A program made the position numbers and the translations under genes. DNA of 64,000 bases, taken from positions 214,682 to 278,681 of the forward strand of contig CAJNDS010000513.1 of assembly GCA_905221605.1 (NCBI GenBank), read 5' to 3'. This DNA is from Symbiodinium natans. Taxonomy: Eukaryota > Sar > Dinophyceae > Suessiales > Symbiodiniaceae. This document shows positions 19,372 through 29,476 of the stretch, piece after piece; the first letter of the stretch is position 1, and each line of letters opens with the position of its first letter. The notes under the pieces are model-generated. The model was not told where the DNA came from. It worked only from the letters and a program-made list of their open reading frames with translations, and ran no database searches.

Positions 19372-21905
19372 GGCCTTCCATGCCAGAAGATGCTGGGTAC
19401 CGACTGAAGAAGTGTTCACTCGTCCAGTCTGACAGGCCACCTGCAGAAACCCAGCACGCGCATCAGCGCTTAGCCGTGCTGTCTGACGCCGGACCAAGGC
19501 GTGTTGGCCAAAATCTCGCAGGCCCTTCCCAGCAAAATCAGCCCCACACCCGGCCAACGGTGTAAGAACCGGCACTTTATACCTGGTCCGTGCTCGGTCC
19601 TTTGGTAGGGCGTCTGACTCAGATGCAAGAAGCAGTTCATCAATTGAAATTTGACTGAAAGGATAATTGAATTTTCATTGTCTGACACACGCAAACTGCA
19701 AATAGGCGGGAGTAACACATGTGTGAAGCAGCAGTCGAAGTAATGGCCTTCCACGCCAGAGGATACTGGGGATCGTCAACTGGATAGATGTTCGTCCAGT
19801 CTGACAGGCCACCTGTGGAAACCCAGCACGCGCATCAGCGCTTAGCCGTGCTGTCAAACGCCGGACCAGGGCGTGTTGGCCAATGTTTCCCCAGACCCTT
19901 CCCAGCACCCTCAGCCCCACACCCGGCCAACGATGTGAGAACCGGCACTTATACACGGTCTGTGCTCGGTCCTTTGGTCGGGCGTCTGACTCAGAACCCA
20001 GCGGGCGAGAAATCTGACACTGTGCCACAATCACGTCCGTTTACTTGTATTTAACCAAAGCTGGAAAATCAAGCTGTCAGATCACTCACACTCGCAAAAT
20101 TTCAAAGAGACGGCAGTAACAGTAGTAACACGTGTCAAGCGGCCTTCCATGCCAGAGGATGCTGGGTACCGACTGAAGAAGTGTTCACTCGTTCAAGTCT
20201 GACAGGCCACCTGCGGAAACCCAGCACGCGCATCAGCGCTTAGCCGTGCTGTCTGACGCCGGACCAAGGCGTGTTGGCCAAAATCTCGCAGGCCCTTCCC
20301 AGCACACTCAGCCCCACACCCGGCCAACGGTGTAAGAACCGGCACTTTATACCTGGTCCGTGCTCGGTCCTTTGGTAGGGCGTCTGACTCAGACCAAAAG
20401 CGACTGGCAAGCCTTCTCGTCCAAAGATTTAAAATTTGAGTCATTATTAATCATCTGACAGCATTCGCACACAACAGGCAAAACCTTGAATTTGCAGTCT
20501 CGGAAAAGCTACGACGACTTGTCAGAGCTAACAGACACACAGCCAGCAACCCCCAGCCCAAAAGCAGTAAGTCTGTAGGCCTTCCATGCCAGACGGTGCC
20601 GGGTATCGACACAAAGAATGTTGCACTCATTTCTGTCTGACAAGCCCACTGCAGAAACCCAGCATGCGCATCAGCGCTTAGCCATGCTGTCAAACGCCGG
20701 ACCAGGGCGTGTTGGCCAAAATTTCCGCAGACCTTTCCCAGCACACGCAGCCCCACACCCGGCCAACGATGTGAGAACCGGCGACTTATACTTGGTCCGT
20801 GCTCGGTCCTTTGGTAGGGCGTCTGACTCAGAAGCAAGCACCCGAGGAGTCTCACACTGTAGCAAGAAGCAAGTCCGTTCACTTTTCACCAGTGAGACGC
20901 CTGAGATTGTGTCTCACACGCACAATGACAAAGCTGTAACAGGTGTCAAGCAGCAAATCAATGTCCAAGACTTACGACAGCCTTCCATGCCAGAGGATGC
21001 TGGGTACCGACTGAAGAAGTGTTCACTCGTTCAAGTCTGACAGGCCACCTGCAGAAACCCAGCACGCGCATCAGCGCTTAGCCGTGCTGTCTGACGCCGG
21101 ACCAAGGCGTGTTGGCCAAAATCTCGCAGGCCCTTCCCAGCACACCCAGCCCCACACCCGGCCAACGGTGTAAGAACCGGCACTTTATACCTGGTCCGTG
21201 CTCGGTCCTTTGGTAGGGCGTCCGAATCACCAGAAGCGGCGGCTACATATACTACGGACGCATTGCCATTGCTGGCCAGCATGTCTAAGAAATAATATGC
21301 TGGCAGGGACTCGCCATACGGGCAAGAAGCTTGACAGAACTATCACTTTCAGCACGCATATGGTTTATTTCAAGAACGCAGGCAAACCAATCAAACAGCA
21401 TTGACAGACAGTACTAGACTCACTAGACAGGATCTGGCCTTCCATTCTTGAGCTGCTGGGTACTACCGCCAGGGCCAAATGAAGACTTGGACATGCAGAA
21501 CGCTGCACTCATTCATGTCTGACCTGCGGAAACCCAGCACGCGCATCAGTGCTTAGCCGTGCTGTCTGACGCCGTGTTGGCCGAAGTTTCCCCAGGCCCT
21601 TCCCAGCACCCTCAGCCCCACTCCTGCCCAACGATGTAGGAACCGGCGTTTTCATAAAGGTGGTCCGTGCTCGGTCTGTTGGTAGGGCATCTGGGAAAAG
21701 TCTTACTGAGCAGTTGTGTGCATACTGTGTCACTCAGCACGACAAAATCAGAAATCAAAAATTAATTTGGCACTCACTCATTAACCTGTGTCAAGCAGCA
21801 GACTTATGGCCCTGGCCTTGCGAGGATGCCGAGGACTCGACATGTTCACTTGTCTGACAGGCCACCTGAAGAAACCCAGCACACACATCAATGTTTAGCA
21901 GTGCT
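19372..21905. repeat. Alternating ~250-bp repeat units, six full and one partial
   Basis: Units lie at 19,372-19,622, 19,744-19,994, 20,141-20,392, 20,578-20,832, 20,981-21,228 and 21,436-21,692, with a truncated unit near 21,806-21,905. They are separated by unrelated spacers of 120-210 bp. Units 1, 3 and 5 are nearly identical (type A). Units 2, 4 and 6 are diverged (type B). GTCTGAC lies near both ends of each unit and mid-unit in type A. Minus-strand frames read the same peptide (KVPVLTPLAGCGA, LRDFGQHALVRRQTARLSAD) in each unit, but spacers break it. A TATAAAG-like box is present in type A on the minus strand. The function is unknown. Confidence 0.85.
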
Positions 21906-22459
21906 TTCAGACGCCAGTCTACGACATGTTCCCCCGAGAAATCTGAGACTGGCCATGGGGTGGGTGAGTGTGAGGAGTCGTGCAGGGAAATGAGGGTGTA
22001 CGTCAGGGTAACGACAGTTGGTGAGTTTGTTCATCAAAACTGCACACAGTACATTGGATTGATACCACATATCATGACCATGATACGTTTCCCAAGTTTG
22101 ACAGGCGGCTTGTCAGAAAGATGCACATGCACTGAAGGGCTGGTTTTGCCTAAGCTGCTCCCTTCAGGGTTTTGGGGGGAAGGTGTTTTGATTTGTGTCA
22201 TTGCCTCTGACTGTCCCTCTAAATGCTCCAGTTTCTCTGACTCACAGCCACTGCCACTCGCTGTCACCGACTCCATCCAGTCGGCCGAGTCGGGCCTTTG
22301 CCAGCAGCGTTTTTAAAACGCTGCCAGAATTCTGCGCACACACACTGCCCTGGCTGGCTACTACACGCGGCAACCATGTCTGACGTGCCCTGCAAGCACC
22401 TGTGCTATTCCAAGTCTGACTGCTTCCCGTCTCAGGGGAGGATGACATGATCCGTCGTC

Positions 22460-22930
22460 TCACAGGAAGTGCCATTCCTCCGGGTCCATGTCCTCCTCCT
22501 CCTCGTCCACAGCCAACCGGTTCTGGAGCGCAGGTGGCGGCAGAACGATCATGTAGGTGCCGATGAAGAACAATACCCGAATGTGTCCGACATCGGTGTA
22601 GACAGGGTAGTAGTACGTGCGCGTCCCCCCGAGCATGTCTGGAAGCTCTTGCTGAATGCAGCCCGCTGGTCTGAAGCAGAGGTCCCATCGTCGGATACCT
22701 GCGTCTGACGCACAGGCGAAGTCCGTGAGCAGAATCTGGCCTGATGTTGTCATTGACCACAATCCTTGCGATCCCCATGCTCTGCGATTTGTACGGGTGC
22801 GGCGAAAAAAGAAGATGCGGCCGTGGAGTGGTGATCGTGCATGCCTTCGCTCTGACTCCAGCAACAACCACTCGTCCCTCCTTCCAGAACCCTGGTGGTA
22901 AAACTTGAACAAGAAGACCTGATAAGGCGG
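22460..22930 (-). CDS. Unknown protein, C-terminal exon candidate
   Basis: An open minus frame of about 150 codons reads LLLESERRHARSPLHGRIFF, then QILLTDFACASDAGIRRWDL and TYYYPVYTDVGHIRVLFFIG, ending in an acidic tail (DEEEEDMDPEEWHFL) at a stop. The mixture of hydrophobic strands and charged residues looks like a folded domain, but no family was recognised. A second minus frame is open across the same stretch. This one was chosen for its composition. It lies downstream of the methyltransferase gene on the same strand. Confidence 0.45.
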   Translation of the reverse strand, partial: PPYQVFLFKFYHQGSGRRDEWLLLESERRHARSPLHGRIFFFRRTRTNRRAWGSQGLWSMTTSGQILLTDFACASDAGIRRWDLCFRPAGCIQQELPDMLGGTRTYYYPVYTDVGHIRVLFFIGTYMIVLPPPALQNRLAVDEEEEDMDPEEWHFL

Positions 22931-23039
22931 CATGCTGACGCTTGCCCAGGAAAGGAGGCCGAGTCGACAGGCACACTTGGGGGTTTCTTGAGATGGTAGG
23001 GGGCGGCGGGCGAGCAGGTTTCGAGAAGGACACATTACA

Positions 23040-24090
23040 AGAATCCAGGGAACTGCTTGGAGCTGTTGGTGTCCAATGAGAGTCTCAGACAGTCAGATAT
23101 TCGCATCCGAGGCTCTGACTGGAAGCAATCTCCGCTGTGGCCAGATTCAGCTCGTGCCTTGGCCCAAACTTCACTGAAAAAGCTACACCCCACACCGCGC
23201 TGCCCCCGCCCCTGAACTTTCTGACTGGAGGGCGAAGGGAAAACTGAAGGACGCAGGCCCTGTTGTCAAGGCTACCACCTGGGCTGGTGGCCACTCGGCG
23301 GAGGTTGCAGCCTGCGAGAAGCAACAGCTTACGCAGGTGAGGAAAGAGTTTGAAGCAAGCACTTCTGACGTGAAACTACTCGCTCAAAAGTCTAAGACAT
23401 GCAAGGCAGGTATTCCATCATGAACATGCGCACTGCGCAAGCTGCACAGAAGCACCATATTCACACTCGCAGCACCTTGTCTTTCACCAAAAGGCCTCAG
23501 ACATTGCTCTCGAACAAGTTGATTCAAGACCAAGGCATCTTAATTTGCAGGACCCTCTGAGTTTGTCAGTGGTCAGTCAAGGTCTGACATGTGACATGGG
23601 CAGCCAGGCATGAAGGACATATGGTACGACACATGGCAGGTGCAAAAGTCTGCCAGAGGCTGCCACTCTCTGACGAGTGTCCACACTGCAGTCTCACACT
23701 TCAACGTTTCAAGTCGAGACCCCTGAAATCGCAGATCGCGAACGTGGGCTACAGTGCCGAGGGCATGGCTCTGCATTTGTGCAAGGTCTCAAGTGCCTCG
23801 AGCAGGTTTGTCAGAATTGAAAAATGCGACAATGACAAGACTGCAACACAAGCAAGGAAAGAGCAGGGATGACAACAACCTGAACATCTCCCCCAGCTCG
23901 CGCAAGAGTAGTTTCAAGTTTCCTCGCTGTTGCTGCTGCGGTCTGACTGGAGTCCACGGGTGTATCCGAATCCAAGCTCAAAACCAGACTGTCCGACATA
24001 AAGTCACAGTCAGAAACTTCACAATCTTGAGTCTAACAACTCCTCGCATGATTCTGCAGCAAGTTGCAAGGTCCGACTGACTTATGCAGT
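23040..24090. other. No gene supported
   Basis: Non-repetitive sequence with several TCTGAC copies (23,112, 23,366, 23,583, 23,671, 23,940). Short ORFs on both strands have no recognisable content. It may be intergenic or intronic. Confidence 0.5.
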
Positions 24091-25796
24091 CTAACGAGGA
24101 TGTCCTGGGACAAAATTGAAATACTTCAGATATGTCAAGATCGGGAGGCAGACCTTCACAAGCATGGCAGCACGCATGCCGTTGCCCAGCATCTCGCGGA
24201 GCTCCGACAATGTGTGACGCGAGTAATCCACCTCAGCCGGGTTGAGGCCCAAGCCACGGACCATGTCTGCCTTGTCCATGAAGCCCTTCTTCTGATAGTT
24301 GTACCACAGGCAACCGGTTGTCAACGTGGCCAGTCCTCCGTCTGACCTGTAGTGGCCCCGGTCCACTGTCTGACTCAAGTCTGCCAGAGGGTCTGACGTC
24401 CCAAGCCCGGCCGACTGCAGCATCATCTCATACACATCGACCTGTGCCCGGTGCCAAGCGCCCATTTCTGTGCCACTGCTGGCTCTCCTTTTCACCGGGG
24501 GGGCTTCACATCTGACGGTATGCGTTTGGCTTTCACGGCCTTCCTTAGATGAGCCACTGGAAGGACGGACACGCAAAGACGGACTGAACGACGACAAGAC
24601 CATGAATGAAAAACGTCTCAGATTGAAATCACAGTCAGGTACTGTGCTCAAAGATGAGAGTGCCACAGGTTTGTAGTGTTCATCTGCCGAACAGGTCAGG
24701 GTGTGTCGCAAAGTGTTTCGTGAGGCTTCTTTGATGGAAGTGCTGTGACTGTGCAAACAGAGGTGCCCATGGATTAACACTCAAGAGACACATAATAAAA
24801 AAAGTCCTAATGACTACTGCAGCAAAGGTTCTTGCATGCCTCAGCGAAAAAACGATGGTACTCAGTGTCGTCCTCCATGACTGACCGTGCTTTCGACACT
24901 GGGCCCTTGTCAGACCACGAGAAAGCAGCAGCAGAATGGCGTGGCATTTGGCTGCACATCTCGCTGAGAATGCTCACCTCGCGAACCCAATCTGACGCAA
25001 CGAAGTTGCTGTCTGACGAGCCCAACAGGACAACACGTGCACGACTCTCTGACTGAGGCAAGGCATCGACAACCATCGTGGCATGCGTGTAGTCCGGCAA
25101 GTCTGACTGGAGAGCTTCTTCGTACCACATCAAGGGGGTCTGACGTCCACCCTTTATGCGAGGCTGCAAGGCGCCCAAAACATTCTCCAGGACGTAGAAC
25201 TTCGGCCGGTGTTTCTTCACGAACGCAAGACTTTCAACGAAAGTCTGACACTCTGGCTTGTTCAGGTCGATGGGGTCTGACGTGTAACGTTCTGAGTTGG
25301 ACCTGCTGTTCAGCTTGCAGGAGAAACCGGACACAAATAAGTCCAGGTTCTGCATGCTCGGGTCTGACAACTTGCAGCAGCGGTTGTGCACCCAGCACGG
25401 CCCGGAACCTCTGACGCTGTACTTGATGTCCTTGAAGATGTGGTCAACGTCGAACGTCTCAGTCTGACGAAGCATGAACATCGCCGGCGCCTGCTTCATT
25501 TCTGACGCGCATACAGACGCAACCTCACCCTTCTTCAGCATCTTGGAGACAACATAGTGAGGCAGACCGGTGCCATCGCAGCCGCCTGCCATCATCAGAG
25601 GCGTCTGACGTCTCAGGCCACCGTCGGTCTGACTCTGCTCCAGTCCGGCGTCTGACAGAAGACTTGCCAGGAAGGATTGAAGATCGAACTCGTCGTCGGT
25701 CCAAACTGTCTGACGGCCCTCGTCACCTGTGTGGCGTGGTTTCTTGGCTGCCGGCCGTTTCATGGCTGCGGTGGTCTGACCTCGTTTTGGGGCCAT
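24091..25796 (-). CDS. C5 cytosine DNA methyltransferase, two exons
   Basis: Exon 1 (about 24,817-25,796) starts MAPKRGQTTAAMKRPAAKKP, a basic nuclear-type N-terminus. SAM motif I is AGGCDGTGLP (residues 70-79). The catalytic loop is SGFSCKLNS, with the nucleophile Cys160 preceded by Ser instead of the usual Pro. ENV motif VI is at 204-206, and motif VIII is PQSESRARVVLLG (247-259). Exon 2 (24,091 to about 24,548) carries motif IX/X-like LTTGCLWYNY and LREMLGNGMRAAML, so the catalytic core is complete. The intron (about 270 bp) has a GTAGTC donor and a CTAAG acceptor. Family members methylate the C5 of cytosine using SAM. No targeting domain is visible. The gene is densely studded with TCTGAC (GTCAGA in the sense strand), read as Gln-Thr, Ser-Asp or Val-Arg depending on frame. 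Activity is inferred, not shown. Confidence 0.8.
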
Positions 25797-25829
25797 GCTG
25801 CCTGGGAATTCTCTGACAGGCACTGTCAC

Positions 25830-26850
25830 TGACTGGGCTTAGGGATGCCTTCTGAGCCTCTTATCTCTGCGGCTTGATGCAGTTCGATTCTGACTCAGTA
25901 TTAGTAAATAAGACTGACGTCCAGTGATTTCACAACAAGCCACGGCCTGCAGAAAAATGTCCAGCTCCAAGTCTGCCAAAACAGGACTGGCCTCAAAGCA
26001 CTGCATCAGCTAGCACACAAGGCATCAAATAACAAGTGAACCCAGGGGTCTGTTCACAAGCCAGCAAAACAAAACTCATGATCAGACAGGCCTGGCTGAC
26101 AGGTCGAAAAACACGTTCACATCATCTGTCTTACTCAGTGTCACCACCAGTGGCAACGAAGTCTCACGCACTGCGAGGTTCCAGGCATGAAATCATATGA
26201 CAGGATAGCACATCCAATCACTTCAGAACTCCAAGTCAGTTCCACTGCAGTCTGACAAGCACAGAAGCTGGAATGCATGAGCGAGTCAGGATCCACGACA
26301 AAAGACATGTATTGAATTCCCCTCTGATTCTGACAGATACGCTGTACACATGCTGAGCTGAGCACTTGTCTGACATTTCCGCCAGCAAGGTAGCGATGAG
26401 CATCACTGCAAGCAGTGGCCTCGGGAGTCATTATAATTATATAATCTGCACTCTCATTCCTAGCGACGCCCACACCACAAAGGAACATTTGTCAACACAG
26501 TGACGTGAATCTGCTGAGTCATGCACTTCCGCGGAAGACGGTCTGACCTGACATTCAAATTTCAAAAGAGCGAGACAGCAAGTCAGTCTCGGGCCTAAGG
26601 TCTGACTCACACACACACACAGACACATATCGTTCTCGGAAGCAGAGTGTCAGGCCGATGGTCTCTCGCACTTCACCAATCCTGTCCTGTCAAGAGCCGA
26701 TGCTGCATGACTCCGACCTGCCCTATGCCTTGGAAGAGCTCACAAGCGGCAAGCACTGGCACGAGATTGTTTCTGCGCTGCCTGCCTCCAAAATTATTTC
26801 TGACTGTCACGCACTTTGCGACGACAGTTGGGTGACGAGAATGACATTGT
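25830..26850. other. No gene supported
   Basis: The interval lies between the two methyltransferase-like genes. It holds at least five TCTGAC copies (26,251, 26,327, 26,369, 26,542, 26,601) and short ORFs without family features. It may hold the terminator of the upstream gene and the promoter of the downstream one. Confidence 0.5.
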
Positions 26851-26869
26851 CACATGTCGTTCTCTTTGA

Positions 26870-27300
26870 CCAAGGCCATGGTCTGACAGGCTAGGAGCAA
26901 CATTGTCGCAGCTGTGGGAACCGAGGCCATGTTGGCCAGTGTGTGCGAACTGTATGACGGCTTGCACAGACTAAAGTCCAAACAGCAGCCATGCAAGCGG
27001 CTCGTCTCGCCCAACGTCATCTGTCTGACATCACGTTTTGTCTTAGTCAGCATTGTACTTCCAGGTGTCAGAAAAGAAGCCACAGTCTCCAGCCCGGAAT
27101 CAATGACTCGCACCTTCTTACGAGCTCCATCCATGAACAGCGCACTCTGGTTGGCGGGCTTCATCCTGTCCAGATACGCGATCGCGTCCTGCAGTCGTTG
27201 CCGCTTCTGGCTGACAAGAACAGGCGGGTCGACTTCATGACTCCCGGCCATGACTGCGTCTGACGCTTCCTTCACGTTGCTACTCGATGCCGAAGAAGGT
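26870..27300 (-). CDS. Second C5-methyltransferase-like segment (C-terminal half only)
   Basis: The minus frame encodes FLTPGSTMLTKTKRDVRQMT, LGETSRLHGCC and SSHTLANMASVPTAATMLLL. This pattern fits motifs IX and X of C5 methyltransferases (T-x-x-E-x-x-R-L-x-G, then GN-like A-N-x-x-S-V-P). A preceding segment (QKRQRLQDAIAYLDRMKPAN) is helical. Motifs I, IV and VI were not found next to it, so it is either the last exon of a longer divergent gene starting near 28.2 kb or a decayed duplicate. The sequence differs strongly from the methyltransferase at 24.1-25.8 kb, so it is not a recent copy. Confidence 0.55.
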
Positions 27301-27659
27301 CGGGCAGCACCTTGCACGGGGATGTTGCGAACTCAAGGCAGACCCCCTTACACGCAACCCCAGGAAGGTCATGAGCCACGTCCTGCCTGAGCGAGATTGT
27401 TCATGAAGCTCGTCCTTGTCATACTTCTGCATTTTCTGCTCTGTCTTGCTGTTGCAACCACCATCAGAAATCCAATTTTCCAGGCAGCGGTGCAAAGAGG
27501 CATTGACGTCTTTCATTTTCTTGATGGTTTCGGAGCCCATGGACGGCTTCTCCTTGTCGCACCACCTTGGCACACAAAAGTGTATTCGCAACACGCCAAT
27601 GGACTCTCCACTTCAAGCATGCTGAAACAAACATGGGCACATGTTAGCCCCGATGCACA

Positions 27660-28218
27660 AACTTAAGCTCATGACAATGCTGTGTCTGACAAGAGACATG
27701 CAGATGTAGCCTGTGGAGTCTGACTGCAGCAAAGCGGAGGTCGGAAACCAGTCCTGTAGCTTCAATGTCTTGCCCTCAAACACTGTGTTGGCATCCACGT
27801 CTGACGCAAAGGATAGCTCCATCGCTGTGCCTTTGTTACAAGGCACACTGAAGTGCACCACAACGACTGTGGCGGACTTTGTGGCTTCACAGAGGCTTGT
27901 CTGACGCAAGAATGCCCAGCTGTCCTTGTTCTTCCAGATTGTGTGTGCCAGCAGCATCGTCTGACATTTTTTGCCCGTGATGGTGTCTGACGAGTCTGAC
28001 TGGTGCCCAAAACTGACCCACGGCATCGGAAACATGGTTTTCACACGAATGCGCAGAGCCTGATCCTCGTGACCGTGCTCTGACAGCACTCTGGGCAGGA
28101 AGTATGGCCGACTCAGGTCTGACAAGAGAGACAACGCGGCTGGCAGCTGATACAGGACGACCTCGTAATTTTCTTCGGATGTCCATGCCAGGAGGTCTGA
28201 CACTGTTTTCACATCCAT
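27660..28218 (-). CDS. Unknown protein, possible N-terminal part of the second methyltransferase gene
   Basis: The frame opens at ATG (28,218) with MDVKTVSDLLAWTSEENYEV and stays open for about 180 codons. It contains LYQLPAALSLLSDLSRPYFL and FEGKTLKLQDWFPTSALL. The mixed composition is compatible with a beta-rich domain, but no methyltransferase motif I or Cys loop was seen. It is upstream of, and on the same strand as, the motif IX/X segment at 26.9-27.3 kb. At least nine TCTGAC copies occur within it. No family recognised. Confidence 0.5.
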
Positions 28219-28579
28219 GGCTGCACACAGAATCGAACAACAAACACTTTCTTTCAGAGCCAAAGCCCGACTGACAACGACAATGCAAGGACTACAGTGA
28301 CGAATCTCTTGAACCCCATGTACACTCTGCCACATCAAGGACCAAGGCAATGGCAAGGACACCATTTTGGCAGCCACAGTCTGTATCTGACGGCCGAGTC
28401 TCGAGTCATGATTGTTGTGCACTCTCTGCTGGCATTGCCGGGGTGCCGAACTTGAATGCAACATGTTTTAGCTGGCAGACTAGTCTTGTGCCCGAAATAT
28501 TCTGAGGGTATTCAGGATCTTGGCCTTTGACCCTACACTATATAAGTGTTCGGGCCGTGACGGTTTTTCAATGGGGCTC

Positions 28580-29100
28580 AGTCCTTCGGTTTTCAGGAAG
28601 GCATACGCTTGAAGTATCTCTCCTTCTCGAGAAAGCTTATGATATTCCTGCAAACCGAAGGACCGAGCCCCGGGCCCCGGAAGATTTGTATTGTAGTCCG
28701 GAGGCCTCCGTAAGCTACCCCCTTTCCAGATATGATTCGCCTAAGTTAATGAGTCAGTAAGGCATACAGAAAACGCGCCAGGCAGATTTTCGGCGATCCT
28801 GGAAAGGTCGAGGCTTCAGGCCTGTCTTCAGCATCGACCTTTCCAGGGTCTCCAAAATATTTTTTTTGAGGGCTCGTTTTCTTTATGTCCACTTTAAATT
28901 AAATAAAACTATTCTGATTCCATAGGCGAATCATATCTGGAAAGCGGGTAGTTTACAGAGGCCTCCGGACATAGCTATAATTTGGGGTTAAGTTATACAA
29001 GTCTTCCGGGGCCCGGGGATCAGTCCTTCGGTTTTCAGGAAGGCGGCCGAAGCTTTCTCGAGAAGGAGAGATGCTTGAAGCCTGAAGCCTTGACCTTTCC
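28580..29100. mobile_element. Fold-back (inverted-repeat) element, free of TCTGAC
   Basis: The left arm (about 28,600-28,745) and right arm (about 28,922-29,085) are imperfect reverse complements. Matching blocks include TCTCCTTCTCGAGAAAGCTT, CCCCGGGCCCCGGAAG and TTTCCAGATATGATTCGCCT. The loop contains a further palindromic pair, GGAAAGGTCGAGGC and GTCGACCTTTCC-like sequence. There is no coding potential. No TCTGAC was seen between about 28,470 and 29,260, although it is frequent on both sides, consistent with a later insertion. Confidence 0.7.
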
Positions 29101-29476
29101 AGGCTCGGGGACTGTTTTTTTTTTTTATTCAGGGTACTCGAATGTTTGGCTGGGGGGAAATTATTTCGTAACATTCTGAATCATGGACATGGCCATTCGC
29201 ATGTGTCCTCTATCTAGTTCACAGGCCCCCCCTTGAGTCAGAGAATCGCCGAGACGAGATGCTGTGTCTGACACGTTAAAATCGATGAATCTGACGGTCC
29301 GGAGCATGGAGTCTTTCACAGACCTCCTGGCCGTAGAGCAACGAGCACTGCAGGACGAAGGTGACGCCCCTTCGGAAATCCTAACATGATCGTATAGTCT
29401 ATTACCGCTACTTAGAAATCTATTTCTCACACCCCTGGCACCACTTCTGTCATGTCACCTCGTCATGGCATCACAC

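Noticed and set aside
19372-21905. tRNA, 5S rRNA or conserved protein family in the ~250-bp units
   Set aside because: GGTAGGGCGTCTGACTCAG slightly resembles a tRNA D-arm, but no matching T-arm or acceptor stem was found. The shared minus-strand peptide is broken by unrelated spacers.
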